From contig JBBDSH010000033.1 of assembly GCA_040905045.1 (NCBI GenBank), positions 1 to 9,021 on the forward strand: 9,021 nucleotides of DNA. The letters run 5' to 3'. The first letter of the stretch is position 1; the number at the start of each line of letters is the position of its first letter. The notes under the pieces were generated by a model. That model worked only from the letters and a program-made list of their open reading frames with translations. It was not told the origin of the DNA and did not search any database. This DNA is from JBBDSH01 sp040905045. GTDB lineage: Bacteria; Pseudomonadota; Gammaproteobacteria; Eutrophobiales; Eutrophobiaceae. A program made the translations under genes and the position numbers. Positions 1-7,315 of this stretch are shown piece by piece.

Positions 1-108
1 AACGCGAACCCGGCATGACGGCGTCGGGTTGCCGTCATATCGGCCGAGCGTCGTTTATACGTGCCCGGATGTCGGAGTACCCTGGCTTCGAGCCTCCCGC
101 TTGACGAC

Positions 109-157
109 ACTCCTCACTCCTTACTCCTCACCCCTCACGCTACACGCCACACGACGT
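109..157. repeat. Heptamer tandem array upstream of glyQ
   Basis: Seven consecutive 7-bp units can be read here, each beginning with AC. The first four match ACYCCTY (ACTCCTC, ACTCCTT and similar). The last three drift to ACG-type units. The same ACTCCTN heptamer returns in both orientations between glyQ and glyS. The array ends exactly where the proposed -35 box of the glyQ promoter starts. It is not in a coding context: the long frame running through it is only an upstream extension of glyQ with no recognisable protein. Its function is unknown. Confidence 0.8.
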
Positions 158-185
158 ACACATGATCACACCGACGCGGTATACT
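157..185 (+). promoter_or_regulatory. Candidate sigma70 promoter for the glyQ operon
   Basis: TATACT at 180-185 matches 5 of 6 bases of the -10 consensus. TACACA at 157-162 matches 4 of 6 of the -35 consensus, with an ideal 17-bp spacer. Transcription would begin near 192 and give a 5' leader of about 55 nt before the glyQ ATG. It is the best promoter-like site I found before glyQ. A call by eye on one site remains uncertain. Confidence 0.5.
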
Positions 186-247
186 TGCGGGCCGGATACG
201 GCCGGCCAGGGATCATTTCAAACAATAACCAAAGACTCCCCGTACTC

Positions 248-1129
248 ATGACTTTTCAGGAACTTATACTACGTCTGCAGGAATACTGGGCCGGCCGCGG
301 CTGCGTCATCCAGCAGCCTTACGACATGGAGGTGGGCGCCGGCACCTTTCATCCGTCCACCTTCCTGCGTTCCATCGGCCCGGAACCGTGGAACGCCGCC
401 TACGTGCAGCCCTCGCGCCGGCCCACCGACGGCCGTTACGGCGACAACCCCAACCGCCTGCAACACTATTATCAGTTCCAGGTACTGCTGAAGCCCTCGC
501 CCATGGACATCCAGGATCGGTACCTGGAGTCCCTGAAGCAACTGGCTATCGATCCACTGATCCACGACATCCGCTTCGTCGAGGACAACTGGGAATCACC
601 CACGCTGGGCGCCTGGGGGCTGGGCTGGGAAGTCTGGCTGAACGGCATGGAGATCACCCAGTTCACCTATTTCCAGCAGGTGGGCGGCCTGGACTGCAAG
701 CCGGTGTCCGGCGAACTGACCTACGGCCTGGAACGCATCGCTATGTATCTGCAGGACGTGGACAGCGTCTACGATCTGATCTGGACGGAAACGCCGGCCG
801 GCACGCTGACCTACGGCGACATTTATCACCAGAACGAGGTGGAGATGTCCACTTTCAACTTCGAGAAGGCCGACACCGGCATCCTGTTTGACTGGTTTGA
901 TGAATGCGAAAAACAGAGCGCGGCGCTGATCGAGGACAATCTGCCGCTGCCGGCCTATGAAATGGCGCTCAAGGCCTCGCATACCTTCAATATTCTGGAT
1001 GCGCGGCATGCCATTTCGGTGACGGAACGCCAGCGCTACATCCTGCGTGTCCGCGATCTGACCCGCGCCGTTGCCCAAGCCTATTACACCAGCCGTGAAG
1101 AGCGCGGGTTTCCTTTGTGCAAACAGTGA
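248..1129 (+). CDS. glyQ: Glycine--tRNA ligase alpha subunit
   Basis: This is the catalytic alpha subunit of the bacterial alpha2beta2 glycyl-tRNA synthetase, which charges tRNA-Gly with glycine in the cytoplasm. The protein is 293 residues, close to the E. coli subunit of about 303. The class II core is evident. AYVQPSRRPTDGRYG (about 51-65) and NRLQHYYQFQV (69-79) form the motif 2 region. HDIRFVEDNWESPTLGAWG (106-124) and WEVWLNGMEITQFTYFQQ (127-144) are family signatures. TYGLERIAMYLQ (158-169) is motif 3. The frame is open upstream as far as 29, but family homology starts at MTFQELILRLQEYW, so I chose the ATG at 248. There is no strong Shine-Dalgarno sequence before it. The TGA stop lies inside the left arm of a repeat hairpin, and glyS follows after 95 bp. 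Confidence 0.98.
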   Translation: MTFQELILRLQEYWAGRGCVIQQPYDMEVGAGTFHPSTFLRSIGPEPWNAAYVQPSRRPTDGRYGDNPNRLQHYYQFQVLLKPSPMDIQDRYLESLKQLAIDPLIHDIRFVEDNWESPTLGAWGLGWEVWLNGMEITQFTYFQQVGGLDCKPVSGELTYGLERIAMYLQDVDSVYDLIWTETPAGTLTYGDIYHQNEVEMSTFNFEKADTGILFDWFDECEKQSAALIEDNLPLPAYEMALKASHTFNILDARHAISVTERQRYILRVRDLTRAVAQAYYTSREERGFPLCKQ

Positions 1130-1208
1130 GGAGTAAGGAGTAAGGAGCGAGGAGTTGAAAAAGCCACCGTTTTACTCCTGACTCCTTACTCCTCACTTAT
1201 CACTCTCT
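1126..1208. repeat. Inverted heptamer arrays forming a hairpin between glyQ and glyS
   Basis: Four AGGAGTA-type heptamers (1129-1156) face five ACTCCTN-type heptamers (1174-1208). Positions 1126-1141 pair perfectly with 1181-1196 (16 bp). Past one mismatch the stem continues for about five more pairs, leaving a loop of roughly 25 nt. The glyQ stop codon TGA (1127-1129) is part of the left arm. No T-run follows the stem, so this does not look like an intrinsic terminator. In the transcript it would be a strong hairpin between two cotranscribed genes whose products are needed in equal amounts. Confidence 0.85.
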
Positions 1209-1224
1209 GTGGCTAGATAAAAAT

Positions 1225-3306
1225 ATGTCAAAAAAAGATTTATTGATTGAAATCGGCACCGAGGAGCTGCCGCCGAAGTCGTTGAAGCGGCTGGGGACGG
1301 CGTTCGCCGATGAGATTGCCGCCGGGCTGGAGAAACACGGGCTGGCGCACGGCGATGTACGCTGGTACGCCACACCGCGGCGGCTGGCCGTGGGCGTCGC
1401 CAAACTGGCCACGGCGCAGAAGGATCAGAAAGTCGAGAAACGCGGCCCGGCGCTTTCCGCCGCCTACGACGAAAACGGCAAACCGACCAAAGCCGCAGAA
1501 GGGTTCGCCCGTTCCTGTAACGCTGCCGTGGCGGATCTGGACACCCTGGAAACGGACAAGGGCAAGTGGCTGGTGTACCGCACTGTCGAGCAAGGCCGCG
1601 ATACCGCTAACCTGCTGCCGGAGATGATCCGCACGGCCCTGGCGCGGCTGCCCGTCGCCCGGCGCATGCGCTGGGGTGACAGCGAGGCCGAGTTCGTGCG
1701 CCCTGTGCACTGGAGCGTGGTGCTGCTGGGACGCGACATCGTTCCCTGTGACATCCTCGGAACCAGCGCCGGTAATGAAACCTGCGGCCACCGCTTTCAT
1801 CATCCGAAACCGATCAGGATCACCTCGGCCGCCACCTACGCGAAGAAACTCCGCGACAAGGGCCATGTCATGGTCGACTTCAACGAGCGACGGCAGTCCA
1901 TACTGCAACAGGTTCTGGAATCGGCCCGGGCCGTGGGCGGCCACGCCCGCATCGAGGATGATCTGCTGGACGAGGTGACGGCACTGGTGGAATGGCCGGC
2001 GGCCCTGGCCGGTTCCTTCGACGAGGCGTTCCTGGAACTGCCCAGGGAAGTCCTCATCGCCACTCTGCAGGATCACCAGAGATACTTTCCGGTGACGGAC
2101 GAGACGGGTGAGAACATACGCCAGTATTTCATTACCGTCGCCAACATCGACAGCCGCGAGCCGGAGGAAGTCCGCCGCGGCAATGAACGGGTTATCCGGC
2201 CGCGGCTGGCCGACGCCGCGTTTTTCTGGCGGCGCGATTGCGCGGTACCGCTTGAGGATCGGCGCGCGCAACTGGGCAACGTTGTCTTTCAAAAACAGCT
2301 GGGCACACTCAAGGACAAGACCCGGCGCATCAGCCAACTGGCCGCCTCCATAGCAGACAGCCTGGGACTGGACAGCAAACCGGTACAAAGGGCGGCGGAG
2401 CTGGCCCGCTGTGATCTCTTCACCGACATGGTGGGCGAGTTTCCGGAACTGCAGGGTGTCATGGGACGTTACTACGCCGAAAGAAACGGCGAGCCGCCCG
2501 AGGTGGCGCTGGCCCTGGACGAGCAATACATGCCGCGCTTCGCCGGCGACGCCATCCCGGCCTCGGCCACGGGCCGGGTGCTGGCCGTGGCGGAAAAACT
2601 GGATACCCTGATCGGCATCTTCGCCATCGGCCAGGCGCCCACCGGCGATCGCGATCCCTTCGGCCTGCGCCGCGCCGCCCTGGGCTGCCTGCGTATCATC
2701 ATCGAGGGCGAGCTGGATCTGGATCTGGAGCAGTGCCTGAAGCAAAGCGCGAAGCATTTCGATGGATCACTGAAGACCGATGCCGCCGTCAACGATGTCT
2801 TTGACTTCTGCATGGAACGGCTGCGCCGTTATTACCTGGACGAGGGCATCCACGTGGATGTCTTCGAGGCGGTGCTGGATCGGCGTCCCACCCGGCCGCT
2901 GGATTTTCACCACCGCATCCGGGCCGTGACCCGTTTCAAACAGATGCCGGAAGCGGAAAGCCTGGCCGCCGCCAACAAGCGCATCCGCAATATACTCAGG
3001 CAAAGCGGCGAGACGGCTGCCGCCGCTGTCAAACCGGAACTCCTGCGAGAGCCGGCGGAACAGGAACTGGCCGGGGCCCTGGAAACCGCCGAAAAGACGG
3101 TGCGGCCGCTCCTGGACACCGGGGATTACCAGCGGGCCCTGACCGAACTGGCACGATTGCGCGAGCCGGTGGACGCATTTTTTGATAATGTCATGGTCAT
3201 GTGTGAAGACCCGTCACTGAAGACCAACCGCCTGGCGATGCTGCAGAAGCTCGGCGATCTGTTCCTGTCCATTGCGGATATCTCGCGCCTGCAGGTGGAG
3301 CCATGA
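1225..3306 (+). CDS. glyS: Glycine--tRNA ligase beta subunit
   Basis: This is the beta subunit of tetrameric glycyl-tRNA synthetase. It supplies tRNA recognition and is needed with GlyQ for activity. The protein is 693 residues, against about 689 in E. coli. Recognisable family segments include the N-terminal LLIEIGTEELPPKSL (about 6-20), MRWGDSEAEFVRPVHW (about 148-163), HRFHHPKPI (about 190), DHQRYFPVTDETG (about 282-294) and DRDPFGLRRAALGC (about 475-488). The C-terminal anticodon-binding-like region contains FFDNVMVMCEDPSLKTNRLAML (about 651-672). The ATG at 1225 gives the usual family N terminus. Only an AT-rich stretch precedes it, with no clear Shine-Dalgarno sequence, so translation may depend on the upstream glyQ message and the intervening hairpin. 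The 3' end overlaps gmhB by 4 bp (ATGA). Confidence 0.98.
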   Translation: MSKKDLLIEIGTEELPPKSLKRLGTAFADEIAAGLEKHGLAHGDVRWYATPRRLAVGVAKLATAQKDQKVEKRGPALSAAYDENGKPTKAAEGFARSCNAAVADLDTLETDKGKWLVYRTVEQGRDTANLLPEMIRTALARLPVARRMRWGDSEAEFVRPVHWSVVLLGRDIVPCDILGTSAGNETCGHRFHHPKPIRITSAATYAKKLRDKGHVMVDFNERRQSILQQVLESARAVGGHARIEDDLLDEVTALVEWPAALAGSFDEAFLELPREVLIATLQDHQRYFPVTDETGENIRQYFITVANIDSREPEEVRRGNERVIRPRLADAAFFWRRDCAVPLEDRRAQLGNVVFQKQLGTLKDKTRRISQLAASIADSLGLDSKPVQRAAELARCDLFTDMVGEFPELQGVMGRYYAERNGEPPEVALALDEQYMPRFAGDAIPASATGRVLAVAEKLDTLIGIFAIGQAPTGDRDPFGLRRAALGCLRIIIEGELDLDLEQCLKQSAKHFDGSLKTDAAVNDVFDFCMERLRRYYLDEGIHVDVFEAVLDRRPTRPLDFHHRIRAVTRFKQMPEAESLAAANKRIRNILRQSGETAAAAVKPELLREPAEQELAGALETAEKTVRPLLDTGDYQRALTELARLREPVDAFFDNVMVMCEDPSLKTNRLAMLQKLGDLFLSIADISRLQVEP

Positions 3307-3836
3307 AGCTGATCATTCTGGATCGGGACGGCGTCATCAATTACGACTCCGATGACTGCATCAAATCGGAGGAGGAATGGCAGCCGATACCGGGCAGCCT
3401 TGAAGCGATAGGCCGGCTTTGCAACCACGGTTATCACATCGTTGTCGTCACCAACCAGGCCGGGCTGGCTCACAACAAACTCAGCATTGAGGATCTCATG
3501 TGCATTCACCGGCGCATGCACACGCAGGTAGCCAGATTCCGCGGTTCTATCGAGGCGGTATTCTTCTGCCCCCATGCCGAGGACGAGGACTGCCGATGCC
3601 GCAAGCCGAAACCGGGCATGCTGAATGACGTCTCGCGGCGCCTGCGCGTGCCCCTGGATAACGTCACGTTCATCGGCGACAAGCATTCCGATGTGGAGGC
3701 CGGACAGGCCGCCGGCTGCAGTCCCGTTCTGGTCAAAACCGGTTACGGCCGGTCGCACATCGAGGCGGGCCGGATCCCGGACACTGTTCCCGTTTACAAC
3801 AACCTGTCGGAATACGTGGAAGAACTGCTGGCATAG
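3303..3836 (+). CDS. gmhB: D-glycero-beta-D-manno-heptose-1,7-bisphosphate 7-phosphatase
   Basis: This cytoplasmic HAD-family phosphatase removes the 7-phosphate of heptose 1,7-bisphosphate on the route to ADP-heptose for the LPS inner core. The 177 residues show HAD motif I as LDRDGVIN (6-13), with D7 as nucleophile and D9 as acid/base. Motif II is VVVTNQAG (47-54). The GmhB zinc-site pattern is C89-P-H91 and C97-R-C99 with an unusually short loop, followed by RKPKPG with K101. Motif IV is IGDKHSD (124-130). The CxH/CxC site separates GmhB from generic HAD phosphatases. The start codon overlaps the glyS stop as ATGA, which implies translational coupling. glyQS-gmhB-acyltransferase is the order found near the origin in Pseudomonas. 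A related histidinol-phosphatase-type HAD is the main alternative. Confidence 0.92.
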   Translation: MKLIILDRDGVINYDSDDCIKSEEEWQPIPGSLEAIGRLCNHGYHIVVVTNQAGLAHNKLSIEDLMCIHRRMHTQVARFRGSIEAVFFCPHAEDEDCRCRKPKPGMLNDVSRRLRVPLDNVTFIGDKHSDVEAGQAAGCSPVLVKTGYGRSHIEAGRIPDTVPVYNNLSEYVEELLA

Positions 3837-3845
3837 TTCCCGACG

Positions 3846-4580
3846 ATGGTCCTGCTTCGTTCTCTCCTGTTCTATGCCGGTCTCGTCCTCGCCACCCTGG
3901 TCTTCGCCCCGCTCAGTCTGATACTGCTGGCGGTTCCTTTCCGACTGCGCTTCCGGATCATGTCGCAGTGGTCGGTATTCAATCTCTGGTGGCTGGGCGT
4001 GACCTGCGGACTCAGACATGACGTGACGGGTATCGAGAACATCCCCGACGGCCCCTGTATTATCATGTGCAAACACCAGTCCGCCTGGGAGACGCTGGCG
4101 CTGCAATTGATATTCCCGGCACAGGTGTGGGTGCTGAAAAAGGAATTATTGTGGATACCCATCTACGGCTGGGCGCTGGCCACCATGGAACCCATCGCCA
4201 TTGATCGCGCCTCGGGCATGCGCGCCCTGCGCCAGATTGTCGACAAGGGCAAACCCAGGCTGGATAAAGGCTTGTGTGTCGTGATCTTCCCGGAAGGCAC
4301 GCGCACCGCCCCCGGGCAACGCCGAAAATACCAGCCCGGCGGCGGCATGCTGGCGTCGCAGAGCGGCTATCCCGTGGTGCCGGTGGCACATAATTCCGGC
4401 TGTTTCTGGCCGCGTCACAGTCTGAAAAAATGGCCCGGCACCATTCGCATGGTCATCGGCCCGCCCGTCGATCCGAAGGGCAGGACCGCTGCGCAGATTA
4501 CGCGCGAGGTGGAAGACTGGATCGAAACCACGGTGGCGTCGTTGCCCGTGCCCGTTCACAACCAGCCCGCAGATAACTAA
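3846..4580 (+). CDS. 1-acyl-sn-glycerol-3-phosphate acyltransferase (PlsC/LptA family)
   Basis: This is a membrane-associated acyltransferase predicted to acylate lysophosphatidate to phosphatidate in phospholipid synthesis. The protein is 244 residues. A hydrophobic segment at about 7-32 should anchor it in the inner membrane. Acyltransferase block I is KHQSAWETL with H77 and E82, which is HX4E instead of the common HX4D. Block II includes PIAIDR (116-121), block III is FPEGTRTAPG (148-157), and block IV resembles YPVVPVAHNSG (175-185). It begins 9 bp after gmhB. Its nearest syntenic counterpart is the Pseudomonas acyltransferase next to gmhB. The substrate is inferred from the family; lysophospholipid or lipid A-related acceptors are possible. 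The short C-terminal tail (about 230-244) is low-complexity. Confidence 0.9.
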   Translation: MVLLRSLLFYAGLVLATLVFAPLSLILLAVPFRLRFRIMSQWSVFNLWWLGVTCGLRHDVTGIENIPDGPCIIMCKHQSAWETLALQLIFPAQVWVLKKELLWIPIYGWALATMEPIAIDRASGMRALRQIVDKGKPRLDKGLCVVIFPEGTRTAPGQRRKYQPGGGMLASQSGYPVVPVAHNSGCFWPRHSLKKWPGTIRMVIGPPVDPKGRTAAQITREVEDWIETTVASLPVPVHNQPADN

Positions 4581-4594
4581 CCGGGAGAGAGTCA

Positions 4595-5530
4595 ATGTCA
4601 CTGGACCCGCAAGTCAGGAACCTGCTCGACGCCGTGGAAGCCATGGGCTTCGAGGCCCTGCATACCCTGTCCGTGGAAGAGGCCCGCAAGCGCGCCGACG
4701 CCATGGTCGATCCGGATACATTCCCTGAATACGACGGCCGTATCGAGGGCAGCTCGATTCCCGGCCCCGGTGGAGATTTACGCATACGTGTGTTCACGCC
4801 GAAAGGCGACGCTCCGTTTCCCATGATCATGTTTTTCCACGGCGGTGGTTTCGTACTGGGCGGACTGGACAGCCATGAACCCATTTGCCGATTGCTGTCG
4901 CAAAAGTCCGGGGCCATTGTCATCTCCGTGGATTACCGCCTGGCGCCGGAACACAAGTTTCCGGCGGCGGTCGAGGACTGCCTGACAGCAACCCGCTGGG
5001 CGTCGGAGAATGCCGCCTCCCTCAACGGCGATGCGGCCCGACTCGCCGTCTCCGGCGACAGCGCCGGCGGCAACCTGGCCACCGTGGTGGCTATGCGTAT
5101 TCGCAACGAAGGCGGCCCGGCGCTGCGCGGACAACTGTTAATCTATCCCGTCGCCGATCATTATGAACCGGGCACACAATCCTATCGGGACAACGCCGAA
5201 GGGTATTTCCTGACACGCAAGGGCATGCAGTGGTTCATCGATCATTATCTGCCGTCGTCCGATGACGCGGATCATCCCCATTTTTCACTGTTGCGGGGCG
5301 CGGACCTGCACGACCTGCCGCCCGCCTGTGTCATCACCGCGGAATACGATCCCCTGCGCGATGAAGGCGATCTGCTGGCGGCACGCTTGCGGGATGCCGG
5401 CGTGGAGACCGTGCACCAGCCCTGCGAGGGCATGATCCACGGTTTCTACACCTTTGTCGGCATGGTCGACAAAAGCGAGGAAGTCGTGAACGATTCCTGC
5501 CGCTGGTTAAAGAACGTTCTCAATAACTGA
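4595..5530 (+). CDS. Alpha/beta hydrolase, hormone-sensitive-lipase-type (family IV) esterase
   Basis: This is a predicted carboxylesterase acting on short-chain or small esters. The 311-residue protein carries the full family signature. FFHGGGFVLGG (80-90) holds the HGGG oxyanion hole. SVDYRLAPEHKFPAAVED (111-128) is the usual following segment. VSGDSAGGN (152-160) contains nucleophile S156. EYDPLRDEG (250-258) contains D252 and IHGFY (281-285) contains H282, completing the triad. There is no signal peptide, so a cytoplasmic location is expected. The start has a good Shine-Dalgarno sequence, GGGAGAGAG, a few bases before the ATG. It lies 14 bp after the acyltransferase and 11 bp before a small membrane protein, so it is probably cotranscribed with both. 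The natural substrate cannot be read from sequence. Confidence 0.95.
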   Translation: MSLDPQVRNLLDAVEAMGFEALHTLSVEEARKRADAMVDPDTFPEYDGRIEGSSIPGPGGDLRIRVFTPKGDAPFPMIMFFHGGGFVLGGLDSHEPICRLLSQKSGAIVISVDYRLAPEHKFPAAVEDCLTATRWASENAASLNGDAARLAVSGDSAGGNLATVVAMRIRNEGGPALRGQLLIYPVADHYEPGTQSYRDNAEGYFLTRKGMQWFIDHYLPSSDDADHPHFSLLRGADLHDLPPACVITAEYDPLRDEGDLLAARLRDAGVETVHQPCEGMIHGFYTFVGMVDKSEEVVNDSCRWLKNVLNN

Positions 5531-5541
5531 AGGGAAACACC

Positions 5542-5991
5542 ATGAAAATCTTCCTGTATATACTGATGATGCTGGTCGTCGGGGCGCTGACGCCGTTCCA
5601 GGCCACCATGAATGCCCGTATCGGCACGCTGCTGCAACACCCCTTCTACGCCACCCTGACCAACTTCGTTGTCGGGCTGGCCGCCGTGCTGGTCCTGCTG
5701 CTGCTGTTGAGACCCGAGATCCCGTCGCTCAGGCAAGTTGCTTCCCTGCCGCCGTATCTGTACCTCGGGGGATTAATCGGCGTCATGCTGGTGACCAGCC
5801 TGGTGATCGCCATTCCCCGAATCGGCGCCACCAATGCCCTGATGGCACTCCTGGTCGGCCAGATGCTGCTTGCCGTCCTCATCGATCATAACGGCTGGAT
5901 GGGTGTTCCGGAGAACGCCATATCCCTGTCACGGATCATCGGGGCGGGATTTCTATTGACGGGCCTGTATCTGGTCCAGCGAACCGGTTGA
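5542..5991 (+). CDS. YdcZ/DUF606-family (DMT superfamily) small membrane protein
   Basis: This is a 149-residue integral membrane protein, the usual length for the DUF606/YdcZ family of half-size drug/metabolite transporter relatives. It is nearly all hydrophobic, with about five helices at 3-22, 37-57, 72-92, 97-115 and 130-146. Family-like features are LTPFQATMNARIG (16-28), with its conserved polar stretch after the first helix, and IGATNALMALLVGQM (94-108) in the second half. A Shine-Dalgarno sequence (GAAGGGA) sits just before the ATG. Members are thought to work as homodimers or paired proteins. No substrate is established and I do not assign one. The position between an esterase and a flavin reductase suggests import or export of a small organic compound. 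Confidence 0.85.
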   Translation: MKIFLYILMMLVVGALTPFQATMNARIGTLLQHPFYATLTNFVVGLAAVLVLLLLLRPEIPSLRQVASLPPYLYLGGLIGVMLVTSLVIAIPRIGATNALMALLVGQMLLAVLIDHNGWMGVPENAISLSRIIGAGFLLTGLYLVQRTG

Positions 5992-6024
5992 AAATCATAT
6001 CAATACGAATATCAAGAGAAAGCC

Positions 6025-7095
6025 ATGAGCGAAGACACCGTATTCTCACCCTTCAAAATCAAGCACCACACCATTCGCAACCGCCTGGCCGTAGCGCCCA
6101 TGACGCGCATGTCCTCGCCCGGCGACAGCATCCCGCGACAGGATGTACTGGATTTCCTGGTGCGGCGCGCGGAGAACGGCGCCGGCATTGTCTACACGGA
6201 AGGCATTGTCACCGATTACGAAAGCAGCCAGGGCTATCCCGGGCAGGCGCGCATCCTGACCCAGCGCCAGATCGACGCCTGGACGCCGGTGGTCGGGAAA
6301 ATACAGGACAACGGCGCCCTGGCCATCCTCCAGGCTTTCCATTGCGGCCGCGTCGCATCGCGCGAAGTCAACCCGGCCGGGCGCACCATCGCCCCCAGCC
6401 CGATAGCGCCGAAACAGGACAACCCCCTGACCAACGAACCCTACCCGGTTCCCGACGAAATGAGCCGCTTCGACATCGAGCACGTCATCAACGGTTTCGT
6501 GGAAACGGCAAAAGGCGCCATGGCCGCCGGCTTCGACGGTTTCGAACTGCATGGCGCCCACGGCTACCTCATCAACCAGTTCCTGTCCTCCTATTCCAAC
6601 AAACGCGCCGACGACTACGGCGGTCCGCTGGAAAACCGCTTCCGTTTCGTCCGCGAACTGATCCGGGTCGTGCGCGAAGTCATCCCCGACGACAAACTGC
6701 TCACCTTTCGCATTTCCGACTGGGGCATTGTCGATATGGAGGTTTCCCTGTTTCAAACCAAAGAGGAATGGCAGCAGTTGATCAACCTGCTTTCGTTTGA
6801 AGCCATCGACATCCTGTCACTATCTACCTACGACTTCCGCGACAAGGCCTTCGGCACGGATCAGACCATGGCGCAACTTACCCGCGAAGTCACCGATCTG
6901 CCGCTGATGCTGTGCGGCAAGATTTACGACTACGACAGTGCCGCCGAAGCGTTACAGGATTCCGACATCGCCGTCAGCGCTAAATCCTTCCTGCTCAACC
7001 CGAACTGGGCCGAAGACGTGCGCGCCAGAAAGGAATTACCGTTATACAAAAGCGCGGATGCGCTGATTGCCTACGGGGATGAAGCGCTGCCATAA
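6025..7095 (+). CDS. Old Yellow Enzyme-type NADH:flavin oxidoreductase
   Basis: This is an FMN-dependent ene-reductase-like TIM-barrel enzyme of 356 residues, expected to use NAD(P)H to reduce activated C=C bonds or similar electrophiles in the cytoplasm. VAPMTRM (23-29) carries Thr27 at the flavin-tuning position, as in classical OYEs rather than the Cys of YqjM types. ELHGAHGYLINQFLS (174-188) contains H176, H179 and Y181. Their spacing is identical to the H181/H184/Y186 set of PETN reductase. SNKRADDYGG (191-200) and ENRFRF (203-208) follow. Near the C terminus GKIYDYD (298-304) precedes AKSFLLNP (319-326). Most relatives have a Gly-Arg for the FMN phosphate there, and this protein has Ala-Lys. 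The ATG at 6025 follows AGAGAAAG. It is the last gene of the run, 33 bp after the DUF606 gene. Confidence 0.93.
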   Translation: MSEDTVFSPFKIKHHTIRNRLAVAPMTRMSSPGDSIPRQDVLDFLVRRAENGAGIVYTEGIVTDYESSQGYPGQARILTQRQIDAWTPVVGKIQDNGALAILQAFHCGRVASREVNPAGRTIAPSPIAPKQDNPLTNEPYPVPDEMSRFDIEHVINGFVETAKGAMAAGFDGFELHGAHGYLINQFLSSYSNKRADDYGGPLENRFRFVRELIRVVREVIPDDKLLTFRISDWGIVDMEVSLFQTKEEWQQLINLLSFEAIDILSLSTYDFRDKAFGTDQTMAQLTREVTDLPLMLCGKIYDYDSAAEALQDSDIAVSAKSFLLNPNWAEDVRARKELPLYKSADALIAYGDEALP

Positions 7096-7206
7096 AGAAT
7101 GAGCACAGAGGACACATAGGAAGTAAGGAACAGTGATATACCCCACTGCCTGAAGAAACCAGCCCCGGTATACCAAAATCGAAGAGAACTCTTGCGCTCT
7201 CTATAT

Positions 7207-7286
7207 GTAGCCCGCATGTAGCGCAGCAAAATGCGGGATAGTGGAAGCAATCCCGGATTCCGGCCACCGGCCTTCATCCGGGCTAC
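7207..7286. repeat. Pair of inverted GTAG-type REP elements (BIME)
   Basis: The first element starts GTAG-CCCGCAT (7207-7217) and closes with ATGCGGG (7231-7237). The second is inverted: CCCGGAT (7252-7258) pairs with ATCCGGG (7276-7282), and the element ends in CTAC at 7286. The outer GTAGCCCG and CGGGCTAC (7207-7214, 7279-7286) are also complementary, so the whole unit can fold either as two hairpins or as one long one. A GTAG head on an imperfect palindrome is the hallmark of REPs mobilised by RAYT (TnpA-REP) transposases. No RAYT gene lies in this window. The element sits 3' of the oxidoreductase gene, a typical place for a BIME, where it may stabilise the mRNA end. Confidence 0.8.
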
Positions 7287-7315
7287 GATTCTAAGCTGAG
7301 GTGTATGATCTTTGG

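Noticed and set aside
7..38. Hairpins at the left edge as a terminator of an upstream gene
   Set aside because: AACCCG/CGGGTT and ATGACGGC/GCCGTCAT can pair, but they are mutually exclusive and no T-run follows.
29..247. 73-codon N-terminal extension of glyQ in the same frame
   Set aside because: It runs through the heptamer array and the promoter-like site and shows no protein-like conservation. Known GlyQ proteins start near MTFQ.
1240..2757. Long 505-codon open frame on the - strand
   Set aside because: It lies entirely opposite glyS and has low-complexity composition typical of the antisense of a GC-rich gene, with no recognisable domain.
3126..4106. 326-codon - strand open frame
   Set aside because: It is antisense to glyS, gmhB and the acyltransferase, all of which have clear family motifs on the + strand.
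7100..7135. Another heptamer array after the oxidoreductase gene
   Set aside because: AGGAAGTAAGGAAC-like sequence is present, but the 7-bp period does not hold for more than about two units.
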